Numbered from the stretch's first letter, positions 21,740 to 33,682 are shown. The stretch is 64,000 nucleotides of DNA from Portevinia maculata (GCA_949715645.1 OX454525.1:61044844-61108843), one strand, 5' to 3'. Numbers and translations are program-made. The notes: a model not told the origin generated them from the letters alone.

Positions 21740-22770
21740 GACGTTAATGAAATAAGTGCAATGGTCCTTCTAGATTTTTTAAAGGAATTTGATTCAGTTA
21801 GTCCCTCAATCTTACTAAACAAACTTGGGAATAACTTTCAGTTCAGTAGATCAAGCTTCATTGAAACTGGTTTAAAGGTTCAGATCGGTCAAGGAAGCTT
21901 TAGTCCATATACTGTCAACGTGGGTTCAACAGGGATCAGTGCTAGGACCACTTTTTTTTCTGTCTTTATAAATGACCTTCCTGATATTCTCGAAAACTGC
22001 CATGTTCACCTTAACGCAGGTGATCTCATTTGAGACCTGTCCAGAAAATTAGGGTTGGTGGAAAAGTGTGTGGCTATAGTAAATGAAGGTTTGTCGCGTA
22101 TTCAGATGTGGTCTGATCCAAATAACCTTAAACTGAACCCTGTTAAACCGACGGGTATGGATGGAAATGAAATCTAATTATTTGATGTTTCACTTCCTGT
22201 TGTGAACGATGTCACTATTGCATACGTAGAGCAAGTCAAATATCTTCTATTAAGAATTAACAGTAGTTTTCTTCTAGTTTTTGTGATGTAACATCTGATA
22301 CGATTAGGAAAGTTTTCAGTGGGCTACGAAGCTTGAGACCTTAGCGCATATGCTCCTTCCGAAGATGAAAATGCGTCTTATAAAAAACTTGATGCTTCTA
22401 TTTTTGTCGTAACGATTGTATTCTGTATATATATAATAATCTAAGATGCGTTAGCATTTCGCATCAGAAAAGGTCCCTTTAAGGAATGAGTTTGGATGAA
22501 TAATATGATTTTAGAACCATCCATAAGCTATATGGAATAATTCATAACAAACGTCCTGAGTATTTGATTGAGTGTATTACTCTTGTCCAGTCACCATGAG
22601 TCCTTAGGCTTATTTTACTGCGATTCACGCACACAGTAGGTGAGCGATTTTTCTTGTTAAAGCTGTTTGTTTGTGGAATTTTCTTCTACATCATTTACGC
22701 AGCTCTTTTTACACATTTCGCAACAGAATAAGTCGTATGAAAATAATGAAAATAGAATCTTATAAACTAT
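21740..22770 (+). pseudogene. LINE RT remnant (Jockey-like), multiply broken
   Basis: The frame at 21761-22033 reads VLLDFLKEFDSVSPSILLNK (catalytic block A, F-D), then FFSVFINDLPDILENCHVHL. The YADD box is altered to a NAGD-like sequence near 22010, so a catalytic aspartate pair is damaged. Downstream words are NLKLNPVK (22130), VEQVKYL (22230) and KLYGIIHNKRPEYL (22530). The C-terminal MWNFLLHHLRSSFYTFRNR lies at 22671-22727. The order resembles the LINE at 1851-2990. Stops are frequent and the element is extinct. Confidence 0.65.
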
Positions 22771-22788
22771 TCTGTCATTCATTTATAC

Positions 22789-23019
22789 AAGGTGGCGCTA
22801 AAGTTGTCAGGTGGCGCAAAAGTTGTCACCCGATGTTCTTTCGCTGTAAATTTTTTTATGAATGAAAAACTTTGGTTCTGCTTTTGGATTTTGTTAATTG
22901 GTGTCTTAAGTTTTTTCTCTATCAGTTAACTTCACAAATATCAAAGTAGAATTTACATTTGCCGCCATTTGCAAAAATTATGCTTCTTCCGATAGGATGA
23001 TGACTTTTGCGCCACCTTG
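22789..23019. mobile_element. Mariner/Tc1-type MITE, 231 bp
   Basis: CAAGGTGGCGCTAAAGTTGTCA at the left end is mirrored by TGATGACTTTTGCGCCACCTTG at the right end. Both ends abut TA (22787-22788 and 23020-23021), the dinucleotide duplicated by Tc1/mariner transposases. A second copy of the terminal word (GTGGCGCAAAAGTTGTCA) lies just inside the left end at 22802-22828. There is no coding capacity. It lies directly after the LINE C-terminus and was probably mobilised in trans. Confidence 0.8.
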
Positions 23020-23352
23020 TAGTTAGCTGAAAGAATTATTTTCCTGTAGTATCATGTAAGCTTTAAATTAAATAAATATGTGAATTAAAATTAAATGAAA
23101 ATATTTAAGATCCAGCTTTGGCCAAATCTGTTTTGTCGCTATACAAGTTGCAGCACTTGTCCACCTAAGGCTAATTTTCTCTATACGTTTAACTTTAACA
23201 TAAGTTTCCACAGGGTGCGGCAACATTACCTCCTTTTTGAAATGCGCCATTCAGGCTCTAGGGGTCGTAGTGGGGCGGGGCACGAAAACGGTCTCATGCA
23301 AAGGGCGTGGTTTTAAAGATTTGTGTTCGCCATCAATTGTTTAGTCGATATC

Positions 23353-23654
23353 AAAAAAAATAAATAAATAAAATAAGTATTAGGCATTAACGGCCCATAG
23401 AAGGCCTAAAACCTAGCTGCTCCAAACACTTTCTTTCCGATGTGGAAGGGACCTACAATTTTACGCCGAATCCGAACGGCAGATTTGAGAAGCTTCTCAT
23501 GACAATTGATACTCTTGGATGTTTGTCAGACGTTCGCAAGAGGTGGGGCAGTGGAAAAAAAACTCAAGATGTTACTTGGCCCCGGCCGGAATTGAACCGG
23601 GGACCTTTCGATTAGTAGTCCGACACACTAACCATTGAGCCACTGCGTCCGAAA
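23353..23654 (-). mobile_element. tRNA-derived SINE
   Basis: On the minus strand the head resembles a tRNA. An A box, TGGCTCAATGGT, lies near 23640 and a B box, GGTTCAATTCC, at 23588-23598 (as complement). The anticodon arm is degenerate, so it is not a working tRNA. The body contains GCCGTTCGGATTCGGC and GTAAAATTGTAGGTCCC, followed by a TTATTTATTTATTT-type tail at 23353-23377. An imperfect duplication, AGTCGATATC / AGTCGCCATC, flanks it at 23343-23352 and 23655-23664. The boxes would be an internal polymerase III promoter, and mobilisation would need a LINE. Confidence 0.75.
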
Positions 23655-23942
23655 AGTCGCCATCATTGATTGAAATAGTGGGGAGCGTGCGTTTGCCGTC
23701 GAGGCCATACTTTCGAACAGATGTTCTTTAATCGTAACCAACTGCCCTTTCCGAAATGGCTTTTGCGCGCCTGCAACTCACAGAAGTTCAGTGATAAAGC
23801 ACATTTTTACTTGAGTGGATGCCGCAGAAAACAGAACCCCAGAATTGCATCATAGTGTGGTTCCTCAGGTGGGTTTGTTGGTGTCTGGTTTTTTTTTTGA
23901 GTAAAATGAAGTCAGATTGACCATGAATTTAGTCCGGTATTT

Positions 23943-24615
23943 TTTTTTTTTTTTTTTTTTTTACTACACTATCAGCTCTGTGTCGTGGAGTGCTTAAAGC
24001 AAGCAACTGTCACGAGCAGAAATTGCCGGCACTAAAAGTGCTCTCACAGGCTCATCATTTAGTGCAGGTGTTAGTAAGGACAAAACAATTCAAAATACAA
24101 TAATTATGTACCTATAAAATACTAACACAGACACAAAATAATGAAAACAATTCAAGATATTAAAGCATTATTACGCAAAATATTTTTAAGGTTAATTTTA
24201 CTAACATGCAAGTCAATCACTTGATCATTTAGATTATAGATTCTACTCATGCGACTAATAGGCTCATGACTCCCATAATTCGTTCTATGATGGGGGTTAA
24301 CCAATAATTCAACACTGCGTAAATTATGGGCACCACCACGAAAATTAAAGCCAATAGACGACAGCAAGTCAGGTGCATCTATTTGACCGGATATAAGCTG
24401 CTGTAAAAAAATGATATCGCTATTAAGCCTACGTTGAGAAAGGGGTAACATTTGAAGAAGCTTAATACGCTGACTGTAAGGAGGTAGGTTAAAAGGATCA
24501 TCCCATGGAAGTCCTCTTAGTGCAAATCGAATAAATTTTCGTTGAATGGCCTCTATTCGATTTGAATGAATGTTGTAGAATGGCGTCCAAACTTGTGAAG
24601 CATACTCTAGAATCG
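23943..24615 (-). pseudogene. 5'-truncated LINE: RT C-terminus, 3' UTR and poly(A)
   Basis: On the minus strand an unbroken frame from about 24615 to 24152 reads LEYASQVWTPFYNIHSNRI, then IRFALRGLPWDD, LPLSQRRLNSDIIFLQQL and ISRMSRIYN before the stop. It is the connection and C-terminal region of a non-LTR RT. A 190-bp 3' UTR leads to a run of about 23 A (T on plus, 23940-23962). An imperfect duplication of 17-18 bp, GAATTTAGTCCGGTATTT versus GAATTTAATCGGTATTT (24616-24632), flanks it. The clean frame and long A tract suggest a fairly young insertion. Confidence 0.75.
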
Positions 24616-24714
24616 GAATTTAATCGGTATTTAAACATCTTCGAAGATTTCCTTCTTAGACGACTTGGTGAATTAGAATTATTGGACATTTGGTTCCAAC
24701 AGCTCAAACTTCAG

Positions 24715-25255
24715 GGTACGGATGGCTGTCTTGAATGAATAAGGGGGCGATTTGGAATGGTAGCCCATACACCGATTTTGGCCCCTTGCGATTTTTTTTG
24801 TAAAAAAATTAAGAGAGGTTGCCTCTTCCTATATATAGCGATTACAGTGTCTAAGGATGAATGAGAGAGTGATTTTGGGGATTTTATCGCAGCTTGACTG
24901 TCCGAGAACCTTCGGATGTCCGTACAGGGTATCACGACTCTCTTCAGTCGTGATAGGATTCTCCTCCAGTCAAAAGGACCTCTTTTATCGCCATAATATT
25001 CTGCAATAATTCGGGGACGAAATGACAGGCTGAGATTCTGAGAACACACCTCCACCTACCCTGTCATTGGCTCTCGATCCATCGGTGTCTAGGTGGATCG
25101 ACTCGTTCTCCAAGAATGTGCCTTCCTCCCAAAACGATCTGGGGGGATAGTGACTTGGAAGTTTTTTTTCCAAAACGTAATTGGGGAATAGTGTAGTCTA
25201 TGTTGCTACTTGCTAGGGAGGGTCCTGAAATTCTTCCGAATAGCGGAGTGGCCAA
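24715..25255 (-). pseudogene. LINE RNase H fragment
   Basis: Two overlapping minus-strand frames give HLDTDGSRANDRVGGGVFSE (first RNase H catalytic aspartate, near 25080) and RRFSDSQAAIKSPKSLSHSS (third aspartate, near 24890). This matches the RNase H of I/R1-group LINEs, like the fragment at 15.4-16.2 kb. The frames are shifted relative to each other. The RT is missing upstream. Confidence 0.65.
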
Positions 25256-25434
25256 GTGCGAAGTGTCAGATAAAACTAAGCTCTAAATCATCTGTGGAAG
25301 CATGCCCGGAAATAATTTAAATAAACTTTACAGACAACAAAACAGAATATTTTTTTTGTGAGGCGGGAATTCACTTACACTTTCCACTGGTTCTTCTAAT
25401 AACAAAGTGTACAGACCTCATTTCCAAAGCATTC

Positions 25435-26612
25435 TGTATACCCTATTCTAAGGGTATATTAATTTTGATTCATAGTTTTTATACCCTATTCTAGGGGTAT
25501 ATTAATTTTGACGCATAGTTTGTAACATACCTTAATATTGCCCGTAGACCCCTAAAAGTTACTATATTTATGATCAGCATCGATAGTAATTTCGATCTAG
25601 CCATGTCCGTCCGTCCGTCCGTCCGTCCGTCCGTCCGTCGCCAAAAATTAGGCCTTTAAACTGGACCTAGAGAGCTGAAATTTTAACCATATACTCTCTA
25701 GGGTCCCGAAATAATCAAGTTTAAGAATTTTTGAAATCCGCCCACAGACACGCCCACAAACTCAAAAAAACAAAATTTTGGAAAAAATCGAATTTTGAGC
25801 TAGAGAGCTGAAATTTTTAATATATGATCTATGGCCCATAAAACTGATTGGGACATAAAATTTTCAAAATTCGCCCACTGACACGCCCACAATTAAATAA
25901 AACAAATTTTGGGAAAAATTGAATTTTGAGCTAGAAAGCTGAAATTTTTTATATATGATCTTTGGCCCATAAAACTGCTTGGGACATAAAATTTTCAAAA
26001 TCCGCCCACTGACACGCCCACAATTAAATAAAATATTTTTTTTGAAAAACCAAAATTTGAGCTAGGGAGCTGAAATTTTTAATATATACTCTCTAGGGGC
26101 CCTTTATGCTCATGTGTAAATATTTTCAAAATCCGCCTACTGACACGCCCACAATTATTTTTTTTTTATTTTTGAAAGTCCAAAGTTTGAGCTAGGGAGC
26201 TGAAATTTATAGTATATACTCTCTAGGTGCCCTTTATGCTCATACTTAATTTTTTTTTAAATCCGCCTACTGACACGCCCACAATTAAATAAAACAATTT
26301 TATTGAAAAACCAAAGTTTGAGCTAGGGAGCGTTTTTATTTACAAAAGCTTAGTTTTTTCGATAAAATCCTTTAAATTTTTGTCACGCCCACTTATGAGA
26401 TATAGGAATAAGAATAGGGTATCCAACAGTTCGCCCAAGCGGACTGTAGCCCGCCCCTATGTTTAATATACCCTAATATTGCCGTAGACCCCTAAAAGCT
26501 ACTATATTCGTGATCGGCATCGAAAGTACTGTCGATATAGCCATGTCCGTCCGTCGACAAAAATTAGGCCTTTAAACCATATTCTCTCTAGGGGCCCAAA
26601 ATAATCAAATAA
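25435..26612 (+). mobile_element. Helentron-like element, copy B, with partial tandem units
   Basis: A 42-bp partial head (25435-25476) is followed by a complete copy (25477-26463) and then a third, 5'-deleted unit (26464-26612) in the same orientation. The complete copy has ATACCCTATTC at 25481, a (GTCC)n array of about eight units near 25606-25637, and the 130-bp repeats. It also has GAATAGGGTAT, the CAGTTCGC/GCGGACTG hairpin and CCCCTATG near 26460. Head-to-tail arrays are common for Helitron-type elements. The third unit stops at CAAATAAAATC, where a LINE fragment begins. No coding. Confidence 0.8.
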
Positions 26613-27175
26613 AATCTGGATGAATTAAGATCCTACCCAACGAACTGTGTGAACGTCTCAAGCCGTTGTGCAACACACTAGTCGGCACGTACCAGTTTGG
26701 CTTCCGGCGCGGCAGATCGACAATAGACCAAATTTTCACACTGAGGCGAATTTTGGGATTCCGGCTACGTCTCGTGACACTTGCAAACTTGCAGTGGGTT
26801 TCGGATATCGGCAATGAGATGCGGTATCATGTGACTTCTTCAACCTTGTTCTAGTGAAAATAGTTCGCAGGGCCGGTGTCAATCAACCCGGAAGGCACTA
26901 TCTTCGATAAATCCGTCGAGCTACTGGGGTATGCGGAGAATATCGACATCATCGACCGATCACAGCGTTGTTAGTGGCTCTTACGTCGATTGAAGAACAG
27001 GCGTCACTGTTGATAGCAATTACTGTGAGCTAGTTTAGGAGTAAGGAGGTTTCCTTGGAGTTGAACATCATCTAAACCAATGACAGCTTAGTGGGGATGC
27101 GACGGAGCATTACATTAGGAAACGGTTTGGCAAAACGAATTTGTTCAAAACGCCTCACTCGAATTACAAAATGCA
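26613..27175 (+). pseudogene. LINE RT remnant of the STIDQIF type
   Basis: The plus strand gives LCERLKPLCNTLVGTYQFGF, then RRGRSTIDQIFTLRRIL (26660-26750), an RT block 2-3 signature. After a deletion come a damaged aspartate box (GYAENIDIID near 26930) and RRSITLGNGLAKRICSK (27095-27150). Compared with the usual wording the YADD pair has become YAEN, so the catalytic site is gone. It shares its family type with 39055-39582 and 49915-50390. Confidence 0.6.
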
Positions 27176-28920
27176 TACAATGGTGCCATTGCTTAGTCAG
27201 GTGACGTTTGAGGATGTGAGCTCTAAAATAATCGCACCATACGTAAGTTATGGCCTAACGTAATGAGTTATTATTTATTAATTATTCTTCCTTCCTGAAG
27301 TAGACAAGATTAGGATTACATGGATCATTACCCTCCCTCTTTTTTGAATTTTTAGTTTCCGCACGCGTGGTTCGCCGGGTTACTGTTTATTTTTTTAATT
27401 ATTAAGTCTCCCATTTTGTTATTATTTATTTATTAAGTCTGGCACTATATCAAACGTCTAGTAATATTAAAAATTGGTTAAAGTTCACATTTTCAAATTC
27501 TCCTATGCAATAAGTAGCTGCATCCTAGAAAGGCTTTCTGGACTTTTGTATAAATCAAACTTTGCCGTCAGGAGAGTAGATACACATAGTACATACATCA
27601 AGAGCTATTAAAATACGGGCTAAAGCAGTAATCCAAATATATCTTTGCAATTTGTTAACTAAATGTAACTTTTTTAATAGCTCCCATTTTCTACAAATCT
27701 CCCATAAACAAATTGTTCTGAAACATTCCATGCAGATTTTATTAGTTAGTTTTGCTTCGCCCATTCGTTGAAGTATTTAACTGCAAATTGCGTTGTCACA
27801 ACTTTTACTCCGTGACACTATCGTACTCTCTGACATGTACTTAAACTACAGACTATAAATTTCATGATTAATTTTGGATTGCTTTATGTTTACGTAAACT
27901 ATAAAACACTTCCATCTGCACTACCTTTCATTCGGCTGAATCCTGAAGGCAAAATCAATACAGTAGTACATATTACAACTTCAGTTTAGCGAAGATGTGC
28001 CTGAAAATGGGAACCATCTTTGCGACATCGGGGACAACATTTTACAACTTCATCTAGATACTAGCAAACTTTTTTCGCAATCATAACTTCAGAGTGATTG
28101 AAAAAAAAATTAACTGCTAAAACGTAACACGGTGACTATGCGGATACGTAATGGGTTCCCGAAAAACGTAGTTGACGAACGCATAAATATATACTTAAAC
28201 GATGGGGATAAACTGACTTATTTTGCATTCTAAACAAATTTCGGTGACACATAGTGCCAGTTGGAAACAAATTTTATTTCTTGTCCTTTTCGTGAGATTA
28301 AATCAATTGGAACTCGATTAGAATGCATGAGGAAAAAAACTGTTTTCGAAATACATCGCTGCTCGAGTTAACATGCATCGCTTCTCCCATTACGATGGAT
28401 TCGACGTTGCATGGTGGTGAATCTGAAAAGGGTACAATTATATGTGATTTGAACACGTATACTTGCTTTTTACTCGTGTGAATGAAAACCATGCATGTAA
28501 GCATATGAAAAGTTTCAATGGGTTATTGAAAGGAAAATTACCCGTGTGTGGGTGTTTGTTGAATTCTTGTTGAACCAAGTTTATTACAGCAACCAGATAT
28601 TTGCGGGAAAAATGGCTTTTCAAGAAAATTGCTTATGCGACAAAATTACTACCTTGCATGCATTTCTACTTTTCGTCCACACTGTGCTTTACCACTGAAA
28701 GCCACCATTGCCAAAAATTCCTCACTACGAACATTCCGTCAGACATTAATTCATATTTTGTTTTCTTATATGGGATATGACCCATAAGGGCGTAATATAT
28801 ATAAGATATTAGTGGTAATATGGATCAATTAAATAAAATAATTATAATTTATTAATTTATTTATTTTTATTTATTTTCAAGATGCAAAATATGTTACCTT
28901 ATTATTGACAAATTGCAACA
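27176..28920. other. No recognisable gene
   Basis: AT-rich DNA. Frames at 27555-27764, 28298-28504 and 28438-28623 lack motifs. I found no terminal repeats. Confidence 0.45.
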
Positions 28921-29344
28921 TTTTTATTCCCTATTCAAAGGGTATATTAATTTTGACGCATAGTTTGTAACATACCTTAATATTGCCCGTAGACCCCAAA
29001 AAGTTACTATATTTATGATCAGCATCGATAGTAATGTCGATCTAGCCATGTTCGTCCGTCCATCCGTCCGTCGGCAAAAATTAGGCCTTAAACTGGGCCT
29101 AGAGAGCTGAAATTTTAACCATATACTCTCTAGGGGTTGGCAACTCTGCTACAAAGTGTATAGTTCAATTACAAAATTTGCTCTCGTAAAATTCTTAAAT
29201 ATAACTAGCCAAAGTTCGTAATTAATAATTAAAAGTGTATAAACAGGTGCGTCGACTGTCTGTTTCTATAAATAAAACAGCAAAAGCAGGTAATCCTAAT
29301 TTATTAGCTGTGAAATAAACTTTCCAAGTAGACACCTAAGTCAC

Positions 29345-30248
29345 ATGACTGACAACAAAAGGAAAATCGATCAAACGTCACCTGAAAAAAATATTTATCC
29401 ACTTTTTAATATCAACAGACCATCAAAGGTTTATAAATCTCAAAAGACAATGTCGATCTCCCAATCTGACCTTGATAAAATCAAATCCATCGCTCAATAT
29501 AGGACTCTCCAAAGCGACGGCCAATCTAGCAACAAAAGACGATCTCAACAAACTTAGCAATGAGATACACTCGCTAAGACAACAAAACCAGAATTTATCT
29601 GAAAAAGTGCAGCATTTTGAAAATCGATGTTGCATTCTAGAAGATTAGCTTGAACTGCAGAGCAGAGAGATCAGAGGGAAAAATATTATTTTCACGATTC
29701 CAAACGACCGATCTGACCCCCAAGAAAGGATTCATAACATAACCACACTTTTGCTAGGCTCTGATGCAGACCAACAACAAATGCCACAAGCCATAAAACT
29801 TAGTGAAAACAAGAAAACAATTAAACTCAAACTTAGCACTGGTTCCAATGAAACTGCAATGCAAATGTTAAGAAATTCCTTGAAGCTAAAAGGCACAGGC
29901 TGCTATATCCAACGAGACCTTAGCAAACAATCACAAATCAAACGTCGAATTCTACTCGGGTATCGAAAAGTCGTCAAAACAATTAAACCAAGCGAAGCAG
30001 TATTGATTAAAAATAACAATTTATTAATTGGTAATAGAACATTTTATTTAGATAATAATAACAAACTTAAATATAATAACACAAACGGAGAAGACGAACT
30101 ACAGAATATCTACGGAAAACTCAATTTTAATGCTGTCAACGAAACTATGTTGTCAAACAGACGTCAGCGTGAATGGCCCAAACCAGATGCACCAGTGATG
30201 ACACTTTACACCGAAGGTCCGGAAGGTAGTAGTGTCATACAAAACTGA
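29345..30248 (+). pseudogene. LINE ORF1 (coiled-coil RNA-binding protein), broken
   Basis: ATG at 29345 opens a frame (MTDNKRKIDQTSPEK...) that shifts near 29500 into the frame used to the end. The next part has LNKLSNEIHSLRQQNQNLSE, a likely coiled coil, and then LELQSREIRGKNIIF, a motif common in LINE ORF1 proteins ahead of an RNA-binding fold. An in-frame TAG lies at 29646-29648. The C-terminal part is basic and asparagine-rich (IKRRILLGYRKVVKTIKP). It closes with TGA at 30246-30248. The protein would coat element RNA. There is no CCHC knuckle, unlike the I-like element at 59.4-60.9 kb. Confidence 0.65.
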
Positions 30249-33200
30249 GAATTAAGCGTCGTCAGCTCAAACAAATTTATCTCTGCAAATATTTTATCTT
30301 ACAATATATCTGGATTAAGTAATAAATTATTATTTGTAGATTTTTTTAACTATGTTAAGAACTTTGAAATTTTCTTTTTATTTGAAACACATTTAACAAG
30401 CGATAATTTAAGTAATTTTAATAAATATTTCGATGGCTTTAAGTTAATTTGGAGCGAAGCAAGTAAAACCTACATAAAGGGGCGTGCAAGTGGAGGAAGC
30501 CTGTACGGGATAAAAAAATCACATTTAAAAACTTACGATTTTGATGAATTTGAAGGAACTACCGTAGTAAAATGTGTGACACAAAATAATAATACATATA
30601 TCGTTCCATCATATATAAACTGCAACAAATGGACTCACGACTTTGAGAGGCTGTGTAATACAATGTCATGTTTAGCTAGCAAAAACGTTATGCTGATTGG
30701 AGATTGGAATTCGAGAATAAGTGACTCACAAACCACTATAGTGCAAACTGTAACAAACCCTAGTATATGCTGTACCAATAGGGTATCTAAAGACATAGTC
30801 TGCAATAAAAATGAAACAGATGTACTAGAGCTGCTCCAAATGTATGATCTTATTGTGTTAAACGGCTGTACAGAAGGTGATAGAGAAGGGCATTACACAT
30901 TTGTCGGAGGACAAGGCAATTCAGTTATTGATTTTTGTGCTGTTAACAACGACTGGACTGGGAAAATTAAAAAATTTGAGGTACAATACAAAACTTTTTC
31001 GGATCACATGCCAATCGTGGTTGAAGTTGATGGTGAAACACCCTCATATCACAAAAACCTGCCCCTGCTACCAAGACTTAAATGGAAATCCGAAAAAACA
31101 AATACCTACCACAGGTTATTAGACAGCTTGCTCTCAGCAAAAAATTCGATACCTGAAGAAACAGAAACACTCGCAAACCAAATAACTTGTTATATAAGAA
31201 GTGCTGCATCAAACAACATTTCAAATATAAGGTCACCATTTAAACAAAAATGGTTTGATAGAGAATGCATAAATGCTAGGAAGAAATCATTTGCCCTTTT
31301 GCGTGTCTGGAGAACTTGTAATGACCCTGATGTTAAAAAGTGGTATAACCAAGTGAATACCCACTACAAAAATCTATGCCTAGCTAAGAAAACTGACTTC
31401 GATAATCAGCAAGCTCTCTTACTTAGTCAAACCAAGTCTTCGAAGGACTTCTGGAGAATAGCAAGGGAGATTAATGGTACAGTTTATCAAATAGGTACAG
31501 GAGTATCTGCTGATGATATATCCATATATTTTAAACATCTTCTACTGGATAACTCAAACCTTTCTTTCTCGTATGCGGACCCCCTCATTTTCGACGATTC
31601 CCTAGATAGTGAGGTAACAACTGACGAAATTAATGCTGTTATCATGAAATCCAAAAATGGAAAGGCGCCAGGCGAAGATATGATTCCGTACGAATTCTAC
31701 AAAAATGCTAGTCCAACCTTAATCAACTATTTGAAAGTTCTCTTCAACAGTGTGTTCTCGAGTGCAGACATCCCTTCATCGTTTAAGAAGTCTGTAATAT
31801 TCCCCATCCACAAAAAGGGTTCGCTGGAAAACGTAGAAAACTACAGGGGAATCTCATTCATGAATGTGTCAGCCAAGATATTTTGTGGCATACTTGTAGG
31901 ACGATTAGAAAAATGGGTAGTTGAAAATAATATTCTGACAGAGCGTCAAGCTGGATTCAGAAAAAACTTTTCAACCGTTGACCAAATATTCACATTATCT
32001 GCGATTATAAGAGCCTTTCAAGCCAGAAACAAGAAAATGTATAGCTTTTTTGTAGATTTCAAGGCAGCTTTTGATCTTGTTAGCCGAAGTGCACTCTTCT
32101 ATAAACTGTCTCAGTTGGGTATCTCTACAAAATTTCTTAAGACCATTAAAAAAATGTATGCCGAAACAAGTGCAGCAGTCTGGGATGGAAAGAATTTCTC
32201 AGAATGGTTTAAAACACAGACTGGTGTAAAGCAAGGATGTCCTCTTAGTGCCTTATTGTTTTCTCTATTTATAAACGACATAGAAAAAGATTTGCCTGGT
32301 GGAGTACGAATTGCTAATACCGTGGTCAATGTCTTGTTATATGCCGATGATCTTGTTCTACTCTCTGAATCTCCTGAAAATCTCCAATTGATGATAAATC
32401 GACTAGCCAGTTACTGCAAAAAATGGGGACTAACCATCAACACCGAAAAATCTAAAATTATGGTCTTTTCCCGTTCACCACGAGTGCAAAGTGGAAATAG
32501 ATGGTTTTATAATGGAAGCCGATTAGAGATTGTGAAGGAACTCAAATATTTAGGAGTGAAACTGAACCCAACCCTAGAATTTGGTAAACATCTAACGGAT
32601 AAAGCCAAGTCTTCCCAAAGCTTAGTGAATCTATCATGGAAAAATGTTTTTGCAAACAAGCGGATTCTCCTCTCAACGAAATACAGAATATTTGATTCAG
32701 TTGTTAAATCAACTCTTTGATACGCCTCTCAAGTTTGGGGATCAGACGAGTACGAAGTAATCGAGAAATTCCACAGGAACTTCTTGAAAAAATTATTCAA
32801 CTTACCAATGAAATCGCCGAACTACACAATCTATTTGGAAACGGGTCTTCCAATGCTTTTTACAAGCACTCTCAAATCGCAAGCGGATTACATCATTAAA
32901 ATAGGTTCGTATCCAGACTCCCGAATAACCAAAAAAATGCTATCTTATGAATTAAGAAACAAGGACTGGTGGGCGTTAAGATGGTTAAGAATTGGAAACG
33001 CGTGTGGAGAAACTATTTCATTCGATCTAAACAACCTGGACAACTTAAAGAACCAACTTTATCGAATAATAAATAAAAATGAAGATGCTATTCGTGTGCG
33101 ATTTATAGAGAAAGCTCGTGAATCAGATAGCAGAGTATTGTATTCTCACCTGAACTTCAATCTAAAGGATAAGAACTATTTCAATGACTCACTCAACTAT

Positions 33201-33503
33201 AGTGAAAAATCTCTTATTTTCAAAACAAGGTGTGAGTTGATTGGTTTAAATGGCAGCCCATATAATGGAAGCTTCAACCAGTTTTGTAATATTTGCAATT
33301 TAAAAGCGAAGGAAGACTGCTTTCACATTATTAGTGTTTGTCCAATCTACAAACCACAGAGACTAGCTTACTTCGGAAAAAAATTCCTTACCATGCAGGA
33401 GACAATACAAATTCTGAACGAGTGTGATTGGAAAAAGTTATTTTATTATATTAAATCCATCTACAAATACAGGTCGCTATTAATAACAGAGTATTATGAT
33501 TGA
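30249..33503 (+). pseudogene. LINE ORF2: AP endonuclease and reverse transcriptase
   Basis: The frame is open from just after ORF1's TGA to 33503, about 1,084 codons, with one in-frame TGA at 32718-32720. The endonuclease begins at about residue 10 (ISANILSYNISGLSNK). It has an ETH motif near 30390, IGDWNSRI near 30700 and SDHMPIV near 31000, which include metal-binding and catalytic residues of the APE fold. RT motifs are NYRGISFMNVSAKIF (31840), FFVDFKAAFD (32050), GVKQGCPLSALLFSLFIND (32220-32280) and LLYADDLVLL (32335). A C-x2-C...H-x4-C cluster (CNICNLKAKEDCFHIISVC) lies at 33289. No AUG precedes the endonuclease, so translation might depend on ORF1. It is the most complete RT in the window. 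Confidence 0.85.
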
Positions 33504-33658
33504 TTAAGTTTATTAAAAAAATAACTATATTGTTAAAGTAACAAATGTAGGTACATGTATAAGCATTTTGCTAACGAAGCTGACGGCTAAGCCATAGCTT
33601 TAAAATTCATTCTATCTTGTAACTTATGTAATAAGAAAATATTAAATAAATGAATTTC

Positions 33659-33682
33659 TTACTTACTTACTTACTTACTTAC
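33659..33682 (+). repeat. (CTTA)n 3' tail of the LINE
   Basis: About five and a half CTTA/TTAC units close the 4.5-kb LINE directly before the right target duplication. A simple-repeat tail in place of poly(A) is known from several LINE clades. Confidence 0.85.

Larger units (their letters stand above)
29136..33682 (+). mobile_element. Near full-length LINE (4.5 kb) inserted in Helentron copy C
   Basis: The element is flanked by a perfect 12-bp target duplication, TACTCTCTAGGG, at 29124-29135 and 33683-33694. It has a 209-bp 5' UTR, an ORF1, an ORF2 with AP endonuclease, RT and a C-terminal Cys/His motif, a 180-bp 3' UTR, and a (CTTA)n tail at about 33659-33682. Only one frameshift and three stops damage it, so it is young compared with most repeats here. 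LINEs of this design retrotranspose by target-primed reverse transcription. I cannot assign its clade by eye. Confidence 0.85.

Noticed and set aside
23570..23655. A functional tRNA gene on the minus strand
   Set aside because: The A and B boxes are good but the anticodon stem has only about four pairs and an eight-base loop, and the sequence continues into a SINE body with a simple-repeat tail.
27071..27259. A possible host exon ending in SSKIIAPY followed by a GTAAGT donor
   Set aside because: The neighbouring frame reads as the LINE region RRSITLGNGLAKRICSK in register with the LINE fragment upstream, so the open frame and the donor-like word are chance.
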